A stretch of DNA of 13,983 nt, from assembly GCA_044508215.1 (NCBI GenBank), contig JBIQID010000084.1:1-13983 (forward strand), in the 5' to 3' direction. Positions 1-5,560 of this stretch are shown piece after piece. The stretch's first letter is position 1. Every line of letters starts with the position of its first letter. Position numbers and translations under genes: made by a program. The DNA comes from JAEZFI01 sp044508215 (GTDB taxonomy: Bacteria; Actinomycetota; Acidimicrobiia; Acidimicrobiales; Microtrichaceae). The notes under the pieces were generated by a model, which saw only the letters and a program-made list of their open reading frames with translations, had not been told where the DNA came from and searched no databases.

Positions 1-247
1 GGCCCTTCAGCTCGGCGGCCACGGGCTGGTCCGACGTCGCAACGGTCGTGGTCGTGGTGTCGGTCACCTCGTCGTCGTCGTCACCGGTGACCAGGCTGAC
101 CACCACGACGAGGCCGACCGCCACCAGGGCGATGATCCCGAAGCGGACGAACCGGGCCGTCCGCTGGCGTCGCTGCTCGGCGGCGCGGGCGGCGTCGAGG
201 CGAGATCGGTGCAGTTCCTTCTGGCGGGCGCGCTTCTCGGTTCCCAC
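1..247 (-). CDS. Membrane-anchored protein, N-terminal part (probable cyclophilin-type peptidyl-prolyl isomerase), runs off the window
   Basis: Only the first 82 codons are inside the window; the gene continues past position 1. The protein opens with a charged stretch (VGTEKRARQKELHRSR) rich in Arg, Lys and Glu. One hydrophobic membrane segment follows at about residues 36-53 (FGIIALVAVGLVVVVSL), then an acidic DDDDE run and a Thr-rich linker. That suggests a short cytoplasmic tail, one membrane anchor and an extracytoplasmic domain. The GTEKRARQK opening and Thr-rich linker resemble membrane-anchored cyclophilins I know from Acidimicrobiia-like genomes, but the catalytic domain is not visible, so the function is an inference. 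I chose GTG at 245-247 because the reading frame and composition begin there and a TAGGGT box lies 9 nt upstream with no Shine-Dalgarno. It diverges from lysC. Confidence 0.6.
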   Translation of the reverse strand, partial: MGTEKRARQKELHRSRLDAARAAEQRRQRTARFVRFGIIALVAVGLVVVVSLVTGDDDDEVTDTTTTTVATSDQPVAAELKG

Positions 248-256
248 GAGGCGAGG

Positions 257-262
257 ACCCTA
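257..262 (-). promoter_or_regulatory. -10 box TAGGGT for the leftmost gene
   Basis: TAGGGT on the minus strand sits 9 nt before the GTG start and there is no Shine-Dalgarno between them. This fits a leaderless transcript beginning at or near the start codon. No convincing -35 box is seen. Confidence 0.4.
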
Positions 263-332
263 CCAAGGCGCCCCGCTCGGGCCGTCCACGGTCCTCTGGG
301 CGCTGTGGCCGGCCCCGACCGGAGCCCTCGCT

Positions 333-363
333 TTGAGGACCCCGGCCCGGCCGGCGATAGCGT
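333..363 (+). promoter_or_regulatory. lysC promoter, leaderless
   Basis: TTGAGG at 333-338 and TAGCGT at 358-363 are separated by 19 nt. The -10 box lies 8 nt before the GTG start and there is no ribosome binding site, so the mRNA probably begins at the start codon. This leaves no room for a leader such as a lysine riboswitch or attenuator. Confidence 0.5.
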
Positions 364-371
364 CGGACCAC

Positions 372-1592
372 GTGGCACGGCTGGTCCAGAAGTTCGGTGG
401 CACCTCGGTGGGCGACGCCGACCGCATCAGAGCGGTCGCCGACCACGTCGCGCGGCATCGCCGGCGGGGCGACGAGATCGTCCTCGTGGTGTCCGCGATG
501 GGCAAGGAGACCGACGAGCTGCTCCGCATCGCCCGGGAGGTGTCGTCGACGCACCCCGGACGTGAGATGGACATGCTCATCACCGCCGGGGAGCGGAAGG
601 CCATCGCCCTGGTCTGCATGGCGCTCGCCGATGCCGGGGTCGAGGCGGAGAGCTACACGGGGTCCCAGGCCGGGTTCATCACCGACACCCGGCACACCGA
701 CGCCAAGATCCTCGAGGTCAGGGCGGACCGCATCGAGGCCGCACTCGCGGCCGGCCGCGTGCCCGTCGTGGCGGGCGCCCAGGGCGTGTCGACCGACAAC
801 GACGTCACGTTCCTCGGCCGCGGCGGCTCGGACACCACCGCGGTGGCGCTGGCCAAGGCGCTGAAGGCCGACGCCTGCGAGCTGTACACCGACGTCTCCG
901 GGGTGTTCACCACCGACCCGCGGGTGGTGGCCTCGGCCCGGAAGATGAGCCACATCAGCTTCGACGAGCTGCTCGAGATGACCGCCACCGGCTGCCCCAA
1001 GCCGGCGATGCGCTCGGTCGAGTACGCCCGTCGGCACGGCGTTCCCCTGCACGTCCGTTCGGCGTTCACATGGGAGACCGGCACCCTGGTCACTGAGGAG
1101 GTCGCAATGGAGCACGCGGTCGTCACCGCCATCACGCACGACGCGAGCGAGGCGAAGGTCACCGTCGCCGGCGTGCCCGACCGTCCCGGTGTGGCGGGCC
1201 GGCTGTTCCGCGCCCTCGCCGACAGCAACGTGAACGTCGACATGATCGTGCAGAACGCCTCGGCCGAGGGCGTGACCGACATCTCGTTCACCGTCCCCCA
1301 CGCCGACCTCGAGGTGGCCCTCGAGGTCACCCGGGGCCTGGGCGGCGAACTGGGCACGGACCAGATCAGCGGCGACCCGGACATCGCCCGGGTGTCCATC
1401 GTGGGCGCCGGCATGAAGACGAACCCCGGCGTCGCAGCAGCGATGTTCGAGACGCTCGCCCAGAACGGGATCAACATCGACATGATCTCCACCTCGGCGA
1501 TCCGCACCTCGTGCGTGGTCCGCGAGTCCGAGGCGGAGCGTGCGGTGCAGGTCCTCCACGACGTCTACGAGCTGGAGAAGGACAGCTACTGA
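372..1592 (+). CDS. lysC: Aspartate kinase (alpha subunit, with internal beta-subunit start)
   Basis: Phosphorylates aspartate to 4-phospho-aspartate, the first step to lysine, threonine, methionine and diaminopimelate; a cytosolic enzyme. The 406-residue protein has the amino-acid kinase N-terminal motif KFGGTSVG (residues 7-14), SAMGKETD (41-48), and GRGGSDTTAVALAKAL before the active-site region. Two ACT regulatory domains follow: one around VTVAGVPDRPGVAG, and a second from VSIVGAGM to the C-terminus. The length is normal for monofunctional actinobacterial aspartokinases (about 405-421). An open frame extends upstream to 48, but that part overlaps the divergent gene and is low-complexity. 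GTG at 372 places the kinase motif at residue 7 and has a TAGCGT box 8 nt upstream. asd follows 90 nt downstream, the classical order. Confidence 0.96.
   Translation: MARLVQKFGGTSVGDADRIRAVADHVARHRRRGDEIVLVVSAMGKETDELLRIAREVSSTHPGREMDMLITAGERKAIALVCMALADAGVEAESYTGSQAGFITDTRHTDAKILEVRADRIEAALAAGRVPVVAGAQGVSTDNDVTFLGRGGSDTTAVALAKALKADACELYTDVSGVFTTDPRVVASARKMSHISFDELLEMTATGCPKPAMRSVEYARRHGVPLHVRSAFTWETGTLVTEEVAMEHAVVTAITHDASEAKVTVAGVPDRPGVAGRLFRALADSNVNVDMIVQNASAEGVTDISFTVPHADLEVALEVTRGLGGELGTDQISGDPDIARVSIVGAGMKTNPGVAAAMFETLAQNGINIDMISTSAIRTSCVVRESEAERAVQVLHDVYELEKDSY
1107..1592 (+). CDS. lysC: Aspartate kinase beta subunit from internal in-frame start
   Basis: Codon 246 of lysC is an ATG preceded by a strong Shine-Dalgarno (GAGGAGG at 1095-1101) with a 5-nt spacer. 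Translation from it would give a 161-residue protein made only of the two ACT domains, starting MEHAVVTAITHDASEAKVTV. In Corynebacterium glutamicum the ask gene is known to produce such a beta subunit (172 aa, with a very similar MEEAVLTG...SEAKVT opening) that combines with the alpha subunit for feedback control. The ribosome site is seen in the sequence; actual production of the short form is inferred. The outer lysC start has no Shine-Dalgarno, so the two products would use different initiation modes. Confidence 0.7.
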   Translation: MEHAVVTAITHDASEAKVTVAGVPDRPGVAGRLFRALADSNVNVDMIVQNASAEGVTDISFTVPHADLEVALEVTRGLGGELGTDQISGDPDIARVSIVGAGMKTNPGVAAAMFETLAQNGINIDMISTSAIRTSCVVRESEAERAVQVLHDVYELEKDSY

Positions 1593-1604
1593 CGCGGTTC
1601 CTCA

Positions 1605-1625
1605 GTGCCGGGCCGGCTCCGGCAC
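1605..1625 (+). terminator. Hairpin after lysC
   Basis: GTGCCGG and CCGGCAC form a perfect 7-bp stem around a 7-nt loop, 12 nt after the lysC stop. No T-run follows, so it may be a GC-type terminator or a processing hairpin. It separates lysC from the asd promoter. Confidence 0.4.
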
Positions 1626-1669
1626 GGGGGAGGGCGGATACCGATGGCGGGTGCCGAAGGGGCCGCCGA

Positions 1670-1675
1670 TAGCGT
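1670..1675 (+). promoter_or_regulatory. -10 box TAGCGT for asd, leaderless
   Basis: TAGCGT within GATAGCGT lies 7 nt before the asd ATG with no Shine-Dalgarno. The same GATAGCGT octamer precedes lysC, so the two aspartate-pathway genes may use matching leaderless promoters. The -35 region is not recognisable. Confidence 0.45.
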
Positions 1676-1682
1676 TGGTTGC

Positions 1683-2726
1683 ATGGACCCCCGATCCGTC
1701 AACGTCGGCGTCTACGGCGCAACCGGCCAGGTGGGAGGCGTCATGCGGCGCCTGCTCGCCGACCGGAACTTCCCCGTCGGGACGATCCGCTACTTCGCCT
1801 CCGCCCGCTCGGCCGGCACCACGCTTCCGTGGCGCGACGGCGAGGTCGTCGTGGAGGACGCCGCCACCGCCGACCACACCGGCATCGACGTAGCCCTGTT
1901 CTCGGCCGGGGGCGCCACCTCCAAGGCCCTCGCCCCGACCGTCGCCGCGGCCGGCGCCACGGTGATCGACAACTCGTCCGCGTGGCGCCTCGACCCCGAC
2001 GTGCCGCTCGTGGTGCCGGAGGTCAACGCGGGCGCGCTCGCCGACATCCCGAAGGGCATCGTCGCCAACCCCAACTGCACGACCATGGCCGCCATGCCGG
2101 TGCTCTCGGCGCTCGACCGTGAGGCCGGGCTCCGCCGCATCGTGGTCAGCACCTACCAGGCGACGTCGGGCGCCGGTCTCGCGGGCGTCGAAGAGCTGGC
2201 GCAGCAGGTGGCCGCCGGCGGCGACCCCGACAAGCTCACCGCGCTCACCTACGACGGGCAGGCCATCGACCTGCCCTCCGGCCCGAAGTTCCCCGACACG
2301 ATCGCCTTCAACGTCCTGCCGATGGCCGGTTCCATCGTCGACGACGGCTCGGAGGAGACCGACGAGGAGCAGAAGCTGCGCAACGAGAGCCGCAAGATCC
2401 TCGGCCTGCCCGACCTCGCTGTGTCCGGCACGTGCGTCCGGGTGCCCGTGTTCACCGGTCACTCCCTGGCGATCAACGCCGAGTTCGACCGGCCGATCAG
2501 CCCCGACCGTGCCCGCGAGGTGCTGGCGGAGGCGCCGGGCGTGGTGCTCGACGACCTGCCCACGCCGCTGAAGGCTGCGGGCACGGACCCGTCGCGGGTC
2601 GGTCGGATCCGCCGGGACCCGGGCGTGGAGAACGGCCTCTCGCTCTTCGTGGTGGGCGACAACCTCCGCAAGGGCGCGGCGCTCAACACGATCCAGATCG
2701 CCGAGACGCTGATCACCCTCGCCTGA
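1683..2726 (+). CDS. asd: Aspartate-semialdehyde dehydrogenase
   Basis: Reduces 4-phospho-aspartate (the LysC product) with NADPH to aspartate semialdehyde, the branch point for lysine/diaminopimelate and homoserine. The 347-residue protein opens with the NADP-binding loop GATGQVGG (residues 12-19). The catalytic cysteine is C132 in NPNCTTM, followed by TYQATSGAG, and the general-base histidine lies in VFTGHS. The length matches bacterial Asd (about 340-370). ATG at 1683 is chosen over the in-frame upstream extension because it puts the nucleotide-binding loop at the usual place and has a TAGCGT box 7 nt upstream. It converges with the MazG-like gene across a strong hairpin. Confidence 0.97.
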   Translation: MDPRSVNVGVYGATGQVGGVMRRLLADRNFPVGTIRYFASARSAGTTLPWRDGEVVVEDAATADHTGIDVALFSAGGATSKALAPTVAAAGATVIDNSSAWRLDPDVPLVVPEVNAGALADIPKGIVANPNCTTMAAMPVLSALDREAGLRRIVVSTYQATSGAGLAGVEELAQQVAAGGDPDKLTALTYDGQAIDLPSGPKFPDTIAFNVLPMAGSIVDDGSEETDEEQKLRNESRKILGLPDLAVSGTCVRVPVFTGHSLAINAEFDRPISPDRAREVLAEAPGVVLDDLPTPLKAAGTDPSRVGRIRRDPGVENGLSLFVVGDNLRKGAALNTIQIAETLITLA

Positions 2727-2750
2727 CCGTCGCCCTCCGTCCTCGTTCCA

Positions 2751-2802
2751 CGTTCTGTTCCTCGCAGAGCGCCGCAGGCGTCGCTGTGAGAGGAACGAAA
2801 CG
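2751..2802. terminator. Bidirectional terminator hairpin between asd and the MazG-like gene
   Basis: GTTCCTC at 2757-2763 pairs with GAGGAAC at 2790-2796. The inner arms continue as CA, then AGCG pairing with CGCT, with two single mismatches and a 10-nt loop. An outer CGTT/AACG pair extends the structure to 52 nt. It lies between convergent genes and would work on either strand. Its 5' side GTTCTGTTCCTC resembles the 5' flank of the terminator at 11405. Confidence 0.65.
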
Positions 2803-2816
2803 GCAGGTGCGCCGTC

Positions 2817-3071
2817 TCAGAGCGGCGGATCGGTGACGTAGCGGCCCGCCGCCTCCTCGAGCGAGAGGTCCAGCTGGTGGGCGAGCGATGCGAGCCACGC
2901 CAACACGTCGCCCAGCTCGTGGAGCTGGTCCTCACGGGTGCCCTTGCGCACCGCCTGGGCCAGCTCGCCCAGCTCCTCGCACAGCCACGCCACCGTCGAC
3001 GGGATGCCGCGCTCGGCGTCGGCCTCCCCGTACAGCGTCGCCATCAGCTCCTGGAACTCAGAGATCTGCAC
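2817..3071 (-). CDS. MazG-like nucleotide pyrophosphohydrolase, short single-domain form
   Basis: A small all-alpha NTP pyrophosphohydrolase of 84 residues. The metal-binding signature is visible: E32, E33 and E36 in CEELGEL, then E52 and D55 in HELGDVL, as in the MazG EExxE...ExxD pattern. Such proteins hydrolyse nucleoside triphosphates, often aberrant or dC/dU nucleotides, to monophosphate and pyrophosphate; the exact substrate cannot be read here. The length is typical of half-size MazG-fold enzymes, which act as oligomers. Start GTG at 3069-3071 is followed by MQISEFQELM, a usual opening, and has a TAGGTT box 6 nt upstream with no Shine-Dalgarno. The alpha/beta hydrolase gene ends 34 nt upstream on the same strand. 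Confidence 0.85.
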   Translation of the reverse strand: MQISEFQELMATLYGEADAERGIPSTVAWLCEELGELAQAVRKGTREDQLHELGDVLAWLASLAHQLDLSLEEAAGRYVTDPPL

Positions 3072-3077
3072 GGGTCG

Positions 3078-3083
3078 AACCTA
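3078..3083 (-). promoter_or_regulatory. -10 box TAGGTT for the MazG-like gene, leaderless
   Basis: TAGGTT on the minus strand lies 6 nt before the GTG start, in the 34-nt gap after the hydrolase gene. No Shine-Dalgarno is present. The gene may therefore have its own promoter even though it follows another gene on the same strand. Confidence 0.4.
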
Positions 3084-3105
3084 GGCCGATCCCACCACGA
3101 GACGG

Positions 3106-3948
3106 TCAGGTGCGCTCTGCGATCAGCCGGCGGATCGCCGCCTCGGCCCGCCGGCCGACGTCGCCGTGGCTGACGTCCCCGAACCGCTCGAAGGTCACGG
3201 GCGCTGCCACCAGGGCGGCCACGATCTCCTCGCTCATCTCGATCGGGCACACCGGGTCCAGCTCGCCGCCGGCGACGAGGACCGGGCAAGTCGCGACGGC
3301 GAGGCCGGGTGCGAGGTCCATGCCGTCCTGCTCGTTGGCGATGAAGTGGCCCATCACCTCGAGGTTCATCGTCACACGCCCGAGCAGGTCCTCTTCGGAC
3401 GAGTCGACGGTGTAGAGCGGCATGCAGTGCTCGAGGTAGTCGAAGAGTGCGTCGAGGCCCTCGGTCCAGAACCGCCTGGCCACGGCGGCTGCCTGCGGAC
3501 CTCCGACCCGCTCGAAGGCGGCGGCGACGAGGTCGACGTCCATCCGGGGCGCTGTGGCCAGGAGCCCGACGGCAGCGGGGTGGTCCGGGTGCCGGGCGAG
3601 GTAGCGCTGCGCGACGAACCCGCCGAACGACTCGCCGATGACGACCGGCCGCTCGATGCCCAGGGCGTCGCACAGGCGGACGACGTCGTCGGCCCACACG
3701 TCGAGGGTCCAGTCGGCGCGGTCGCCTGCGTCGCTGCGCCCGTTGCCCCGGTGGTCGTAGTAGACGACCTGCGCCACGTCGGTGAGGTCCGGCAGGACGC
3801 CGGACTTGTAGAGCGTGTGGTCCATGCCGGGCCCGCCGTGCAGGAGCACGACCGTGGGCCGCTCGGTCATCGAGGGACCGTCGGGCACGAGCCCCGCGCC
3901 GTCGACGTCCACGAACAGCCGGATCCCCCCGCCGATGTCGACCCGCAC
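3106..3948 (-). CDS. Alpha/beta hydrolase (prolyl-aminopeptidase-like fold)
   Basis: The 280-residue protein has the alpha/beta-hydrolase pattern: oxyanion segment HGGPG (residues 37-41), DHRGNGRSD after strand 4, nucleophile elbow GESFGG with S107, acid D231 in GELDP, and H261 in DVSHGD. HGGPG is typical of proline iminopeptidase and related C-C hydrolase families, but the substrate cannot be assigned from sequence alone. No signal peptide is seen, so it is probably cytosolic. The open frame extends far upstream into the CAP gene region; I chose GTG at 3946-3948 because a TAGGGT box lies 8 nt before it and the extension is an antisense-like shadow. Neighbours give no pathway hint. Confidence 0.85.
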   Translation of the reverse strand: MRVDIGGGIRLFVDVDGAGLVPDGPSMTERPTVVLLHGGPGMDHTLYKSGVLPDLTDVAQVVYYDHRGNGRSDAGDRADWTLDVWADDVVRLCDALGIERPVVIGESFGGFVAQRYLARHPDHPAAVGLLATAPRMDVDLVAAAFERVGGPQAAAVARRFWTEGLDALFDYLEHCMPLYTVDSSEEDLLGRVTMNLEVMGHFIANEQDGMDLAPGLAVATCPVLVAGGELDPVCPIEMSEEIVAALVAAPVTFERFGDVSHGDVGRRAEAAIRRLIAERT

Positions 3949-3956
3949 GGAGCGGA

Positions 3957-3962
3957 ACCCTA
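3957..3962 (-). promoter_or_regulatory. -10 box TAGGGT for the alpha/beta hydrolase, leaderless
   Basis: TAGGGT on the minus strand lies 8 nt before the chosen GTG start, within the 53-nt gap after the CAP-domain gene, with no Shine-Dalgarno. It supports the start choice. Confidence 0.4.
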
Positions 3963-4001
3963 CGCCTCTGGGTCGACACGTCGTCGACGAAGCGCTCAGG
4001 G

Positions 4002-4484
4002 TCAGCTCTTCATGAACTCCTGGACGGTGAACACCCGGCGGAAGCCGTTGCACTCGCCCCAGACCGCGGCTGCACCCATCGAGGTGAAGGCGGGGTCCAT
4101 GATGTTGGCCCGGTGGCCGGGGGAGTTCAGGTAGGCGTCGTGGACCTGGGTGATCGAGCCGCCGTAGCCGACGTTCTCGCCGAGCTTCAGCCACTCGTCG
4201 GGGGCACCGTCGCTGAGGCGGGAGTGCTTGAGGCTGCAGATGTCGCGGAGGTGCCGGGCCCACTCGTCGGCCTTGATCGACAGCTTCACGTTCTCCTTCA
4301 GCGGGCGAAGGCCCGCCGCCGTCCGCGACTGGTTGATCAGCGACAGGACCTCGTTGCGGTCCTGGGGGGTCGACTCGCAACCCACCGTGAACGCCACGAG
4401 CGCCACGACGGCGGCCAACAGCACGCCCACGCGTCGCTTCGTGCGAACCGTCCGCCGACCGGCGGTGCTCCTCTCATCAGCCAC
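4002..4484 (-). CDS. Secreted CAP-domain (SCP/PR-1, YkwD-like) protein
   Basis: 160 residues. A positively charged N-terminus (RTKRR) is followed by a hydrophobic segment at about residues 19-35 ending in GCESTP, so the protein is exported; the cysteine at 36 resembles a lipobox cysteine, but the preceding residues (T-V-G) are not a classical LAG. The mature part is a CAP domain: QSRTAAGLRPL, then the conserved GENVGYG (102-108) and SPGHRANIMDPAFTSMGAA (121-139), with H87, E103 and H124 as likely cavity residues. Bacterial CAP proteins are extracytoplasmic and mostly of unknown biochemical role. Start GTG at 4482-4484 is tentative, with neither a clear Shine-Dalgarno nor a clear -10 box. It lies downstream of tRNA-Pro and its terminator. 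Confidence 0.85.
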   Translation of the reverse strand: MADERSTAGRRTVRTKRRVGVLLAAVVALVAFTVGCESTPQDRNEVLSLINQSRTAAGLRPLKENVKLSIKADEWARHLRDICSLKHSRLSDGAPDEWLKLGENVGYGGSITQVHDAYLNSPGHRANIMDPAFTSMGAAAVWGECNGFRRVFTVQEFMKS

Positions 4485-4531
4485 GTAGAGGTCATCGGCA
4501 TCGCCGGGCGGATCGCTTGAGAGATTGAAGG

Positions 4532-4555
4532 GAGAACAGGGTCACACCCTGCTCT
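4532..4555 (-). terminator. Hairpin terminator downstream of tRNA-Pro and its repeats
   Basis: Read on the minus strand, AGAGCAGGGT - GTG - ACCCTGTTCT forms a 10-bp stem with one G-U pair and a 3-nt loop. It is followed by a pyrimidine-rich tail (CCCTTCAATCTCTC). It probably ends the tRNA transcription unit before the CAP gene. Confidence 0.6.
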
Positions 4556-4563
4556 ACGCCGCT

Positions 4564-4593
4564 GGCCGAGCCTGAGGCGGAGCTGGCCCGACC
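4564..4593 (-). repeat. Partial copy (positions 38-67) of the 67-nt structured repeat
   Basis: These 30 nt are identical to the last 30 plus-strand positions of the full copy at 4605-4671, and the identity runs on through the following CATCAA, giving a 36-nt direct repeat (4564-4599 and 4642-4677) at a period of 78 nt. The other half of the element is absent. This is a truncated tandem copy, or an assembly-collapsed one. Confidence 0.8.
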
Positions 4594-4604
4594 CATCAAA
4601 AGCT

Positions 4605-4671
4605 GGTCGGGTAGCGGAGCTCGAAGAAGGCCGAGGGACGAGGCCGAGCCTGAGGCGGAGCTGGCCCGACC
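4605..4671 (-). repeat. Full copy A of the 67-nt structured repeat, downstream of tRNA-Pro
   Basis: On the plus strand the element starts GGTCGGGTAGC and ends AGCTGGCCCGACC. The terminal arms GGTCGGG/CCCGACC are perfectly complementary (7 bp), and AGC/GCT just inside can extend the stem. It aligns without gaps to the minus strand of 13785-13851 with 53 of 67 positions identical; positions 18-43 are the most conserved (25 of 26). In transcript orientation it follows the tRNA. The core contains two CGGCCT motifs (CGGCCTCGTCCCTCGGCCT). No coding role is apparent. Confidence 0.8.
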
Positions 4672-4682
4672 CATCAAGAACT

Positions 4683-4736
4683 TGGTCGGGTAGGCGGGAT
4701 TTGAACCCACGACCTCCTCGTCCCGAACGAGGCGCG
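4683..4736 (-). tRNA. tRNA-Pro 3' fragment cut by the assembly gap (probably the same gene as 4838-4914)
   Basis: This stretch reads as the 3' two-thirds of tRNA-Pro on the minus strand: anticodon arm with CGG, variable and T arms, acceptor 3' strand and encoded CCA. It then stops at the N run. It is base-for-base identical to the matching part of the complete tRNA. Because the identity covers exactly both contig ends, it is more likely a duplicated assembly overlap than a second gene. Confidence 0.5.
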
Positions 4737-4836
4737 NNNNNNNNNNNNNNNNNNNNNNNNNNNNNNNNNNNNNNNNNNNNNNNNNNNNNNNNNNNNNNNN
4801 NNNNNNNNNNNNNNNNNNNNNNNNNNNNNNNNNNNN
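4737..4836. other. Assembly gap of 100 N
   Basis: Exactly 100 N, the conventional filler for a gap of unknown size. The 55 nt before it (4682-4736) and the 55 nt after it (4837-4891) are identical, so the true gap is probably a 55-nt overlap. Confidence 0.95.
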
Positions 4837-4837
4837 T

Positions 4838-4914
4838 TGGTCGGGTAGGCGGGATTTGAACCCACGACCTCCTCGTCCCGAACGAGGCGCGCTACCAACC
4901 TGCGCCACTACCCG
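4838..4914 (-). tRNA. tRNA-Pro (anticodon CGG)
   Basis: A complete 77-nt cloverleaf on the minus strand. The acceptor CGGGTAG pairs with CTACCCG, the D stem is GCGC/GCGC, the anticodon stem is CCTCG/CGAGG with loop TTCGGGA (anticodon CGG, reading CCG proline codons), and the T arm is GTGGG-TTCAAAT-CCCGC. The discriminator is A and CCA is encoded. The C1-G72 pair and A73 are normal proline identity features. CCG is a favoured proline codon in a GC-rich genome. Confidence 0.96.
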
Positions 4915-4924
4915 TAGGGGGAAC

Positions 4925-4930
4925 ACCCTA
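4925..4930 (-). promoter_or_regulatory. -10 box TAGGGT for tRNA-Pro
   Basis: TAGGGT on the minus strand lies 10 nt before the tRNA 5' end, giving a leader of only a few nucleotides. It is the same hexamer found before two protein genes here. No clear -35 box is seen. Confidence 0.4.
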
Positions 4931-4968
4931 CCGGTCGCCGGTGTCCCGGCAGAAACGGGAACCGGGCG

Positions 4969-5379
4969 TCAGGCGCGGCCGAGCGCGGTGCGGGGTTCCT
5001 CGCGGAACTCGCCGCCGCCCACGATGGCGCTCGCCGCCCGCTTCAGGCGGATCGAGTCGAGCGGCTTCACCAGCCAGCCGTCGGCCTCGGCCCGTCGGGC
5101 CAGGAACATGTCGGCGTCGCGATCGAGGAGCAGCAGGATCCGCTGGGGGTCGAGGCGACCAGCGCCCTCCTCCAGCCGGAGGTCGAGGGACACCGCCATG
5201 CCGCCCATCGAGCCGATCTGCAGGTCGAGCACCACGAGGTCGGGGGAGTGCTCGATCACCGCTGCACGGACCACCCGTCCCGTGCGCACCCGAAGCACCT
5301 GCGTGCTGGAGCTGCCCAGGGCGGCGTCGACCTGCGCGGCAACGGTGTCGTCGTCGGTGGCCACGAGGATGCGCTGCAC
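4969..5379 (-). CDS. Stand-alone response-regulator receiver domain protein (CheY-like)
   Basis: 136 residues forming one receiver domain with no output domain. The acidic cluster D9-D11 (TDDD), the likely phosphoacceptor D52 in VVLDLQ, and K105 in LVKPLDS are present. The residue that is usually Thr/Ser at the end of strand 4 falls in ILLLLDRDAD and is not Thr/Ser, so the phosphorylation switch may be weakened or altered. The C-terminal tail after GGG is short and basic. GTG at 5377-5379 gives MQRILVATDD, a usual receiver opening, and a TAGCGT box lies 6 nt upstream. It diverges from the STAS gene across 181 nt. No histidine kinase is nearby, so its partner is unknown. Confidence 0.85.
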   Translation of the reverse strand: MQRILVATDDDTVAAQVDAALGSSSTQVLRVRTGRVVRAAVIEHSPDLVVLDLQIGSMGGMAVSLDLRLEEGAGRLDPQRILLLLDRDADMFLARRAEADGWLVKPLDSIRLKRAASAIVGGGEFREEPRTALGRA

Positions 5380-5385
5380 GCCGCC

Positions 5386-5391
5386 ACGCTA
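5386..5391 (-). promoter_or_regulatory. -10 box TAGCGT for the receiver gene, leaderless
   Basis: TAGCGT on the minus strand lies 6 nt before the GTG start with no Shine-Dalgarno, as at lysC and asd. The remaining 181-nt divergent region shows no other structure that I could support. Confidence 0.4.
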
Positions 5392-5530
5392 ACGCGGTGC
5401 CTCGGCGCTTCCCGAACCGTTGCCGGACGGGCGCTGCCGCCGACCGCGCTGGGTGGCGCTGCGGGGGTAGGTGTCTCCCCAACTGCTACGCATCGTGGTG
5501 CGGTGCTCGGTTCGGTGGCACGTCGTCCCC

Positions 5531-5556
5531 TACCATGCGCCGCCGAGAGGAGGAGG
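5531..5556 (+). promoter_or_regulatory. Promoter -10 and ribosome binding site of the STAS gene
   Basis: TACCAT at 5531-5536 could be a -10 box. AGGAGG at 5551-5556 is a strong Shine-Dalgarno 4 nt before GTG 5561. This ribosome site decides the start over the longer open frame beginning at 5471. Confidence 0.5.
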
Positions 5557-5560
5557 CTCG

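Noticed and set aside
264..371. Lysine riboswitch or leader peptide before lysC
   Set aside because: The -10 box is 8 nt from the start codon, so there is no leader to hold one.
81..1559. 492-codon open frame antisense to lysC
   Set aside because: Its residues are His/Gly/Asp/Val-rich as expected from the opposite strand of a high-GC gene; no motif, and lysC is certain.
3949..4380. 144-codon N-terminal extension of the alpha/beta hydrolase
   Set aside because: It overlaps the CAP-domain gene in another frame, is Pro/Arg/Gly-rich, and has no domain. The hydrolase fold begins just after GTG 3948, which has its own -10 box.
4564..4677. CRISPR array
   Set aside because: Only two partial repeat copies, spacing of 78 nt, flanking boxes that match a tRNA end, and no cas genes.
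4564..4914. Integrative element attachment site at tRNA-Pro
   Set aside because: The tRNA end is repeated nearby, which can mark an att site, but there is no integrase or foreign gene content, and the duplicated half is explained by an assembly overlap.
4492..4926. Open frames running through the N gap and the tRNA repeats
   Set aside because: They contain unknown residues from N and translate tRNA and repeat sequence. The apparent SASGSAS peptide repeats come from the DNA repeat.
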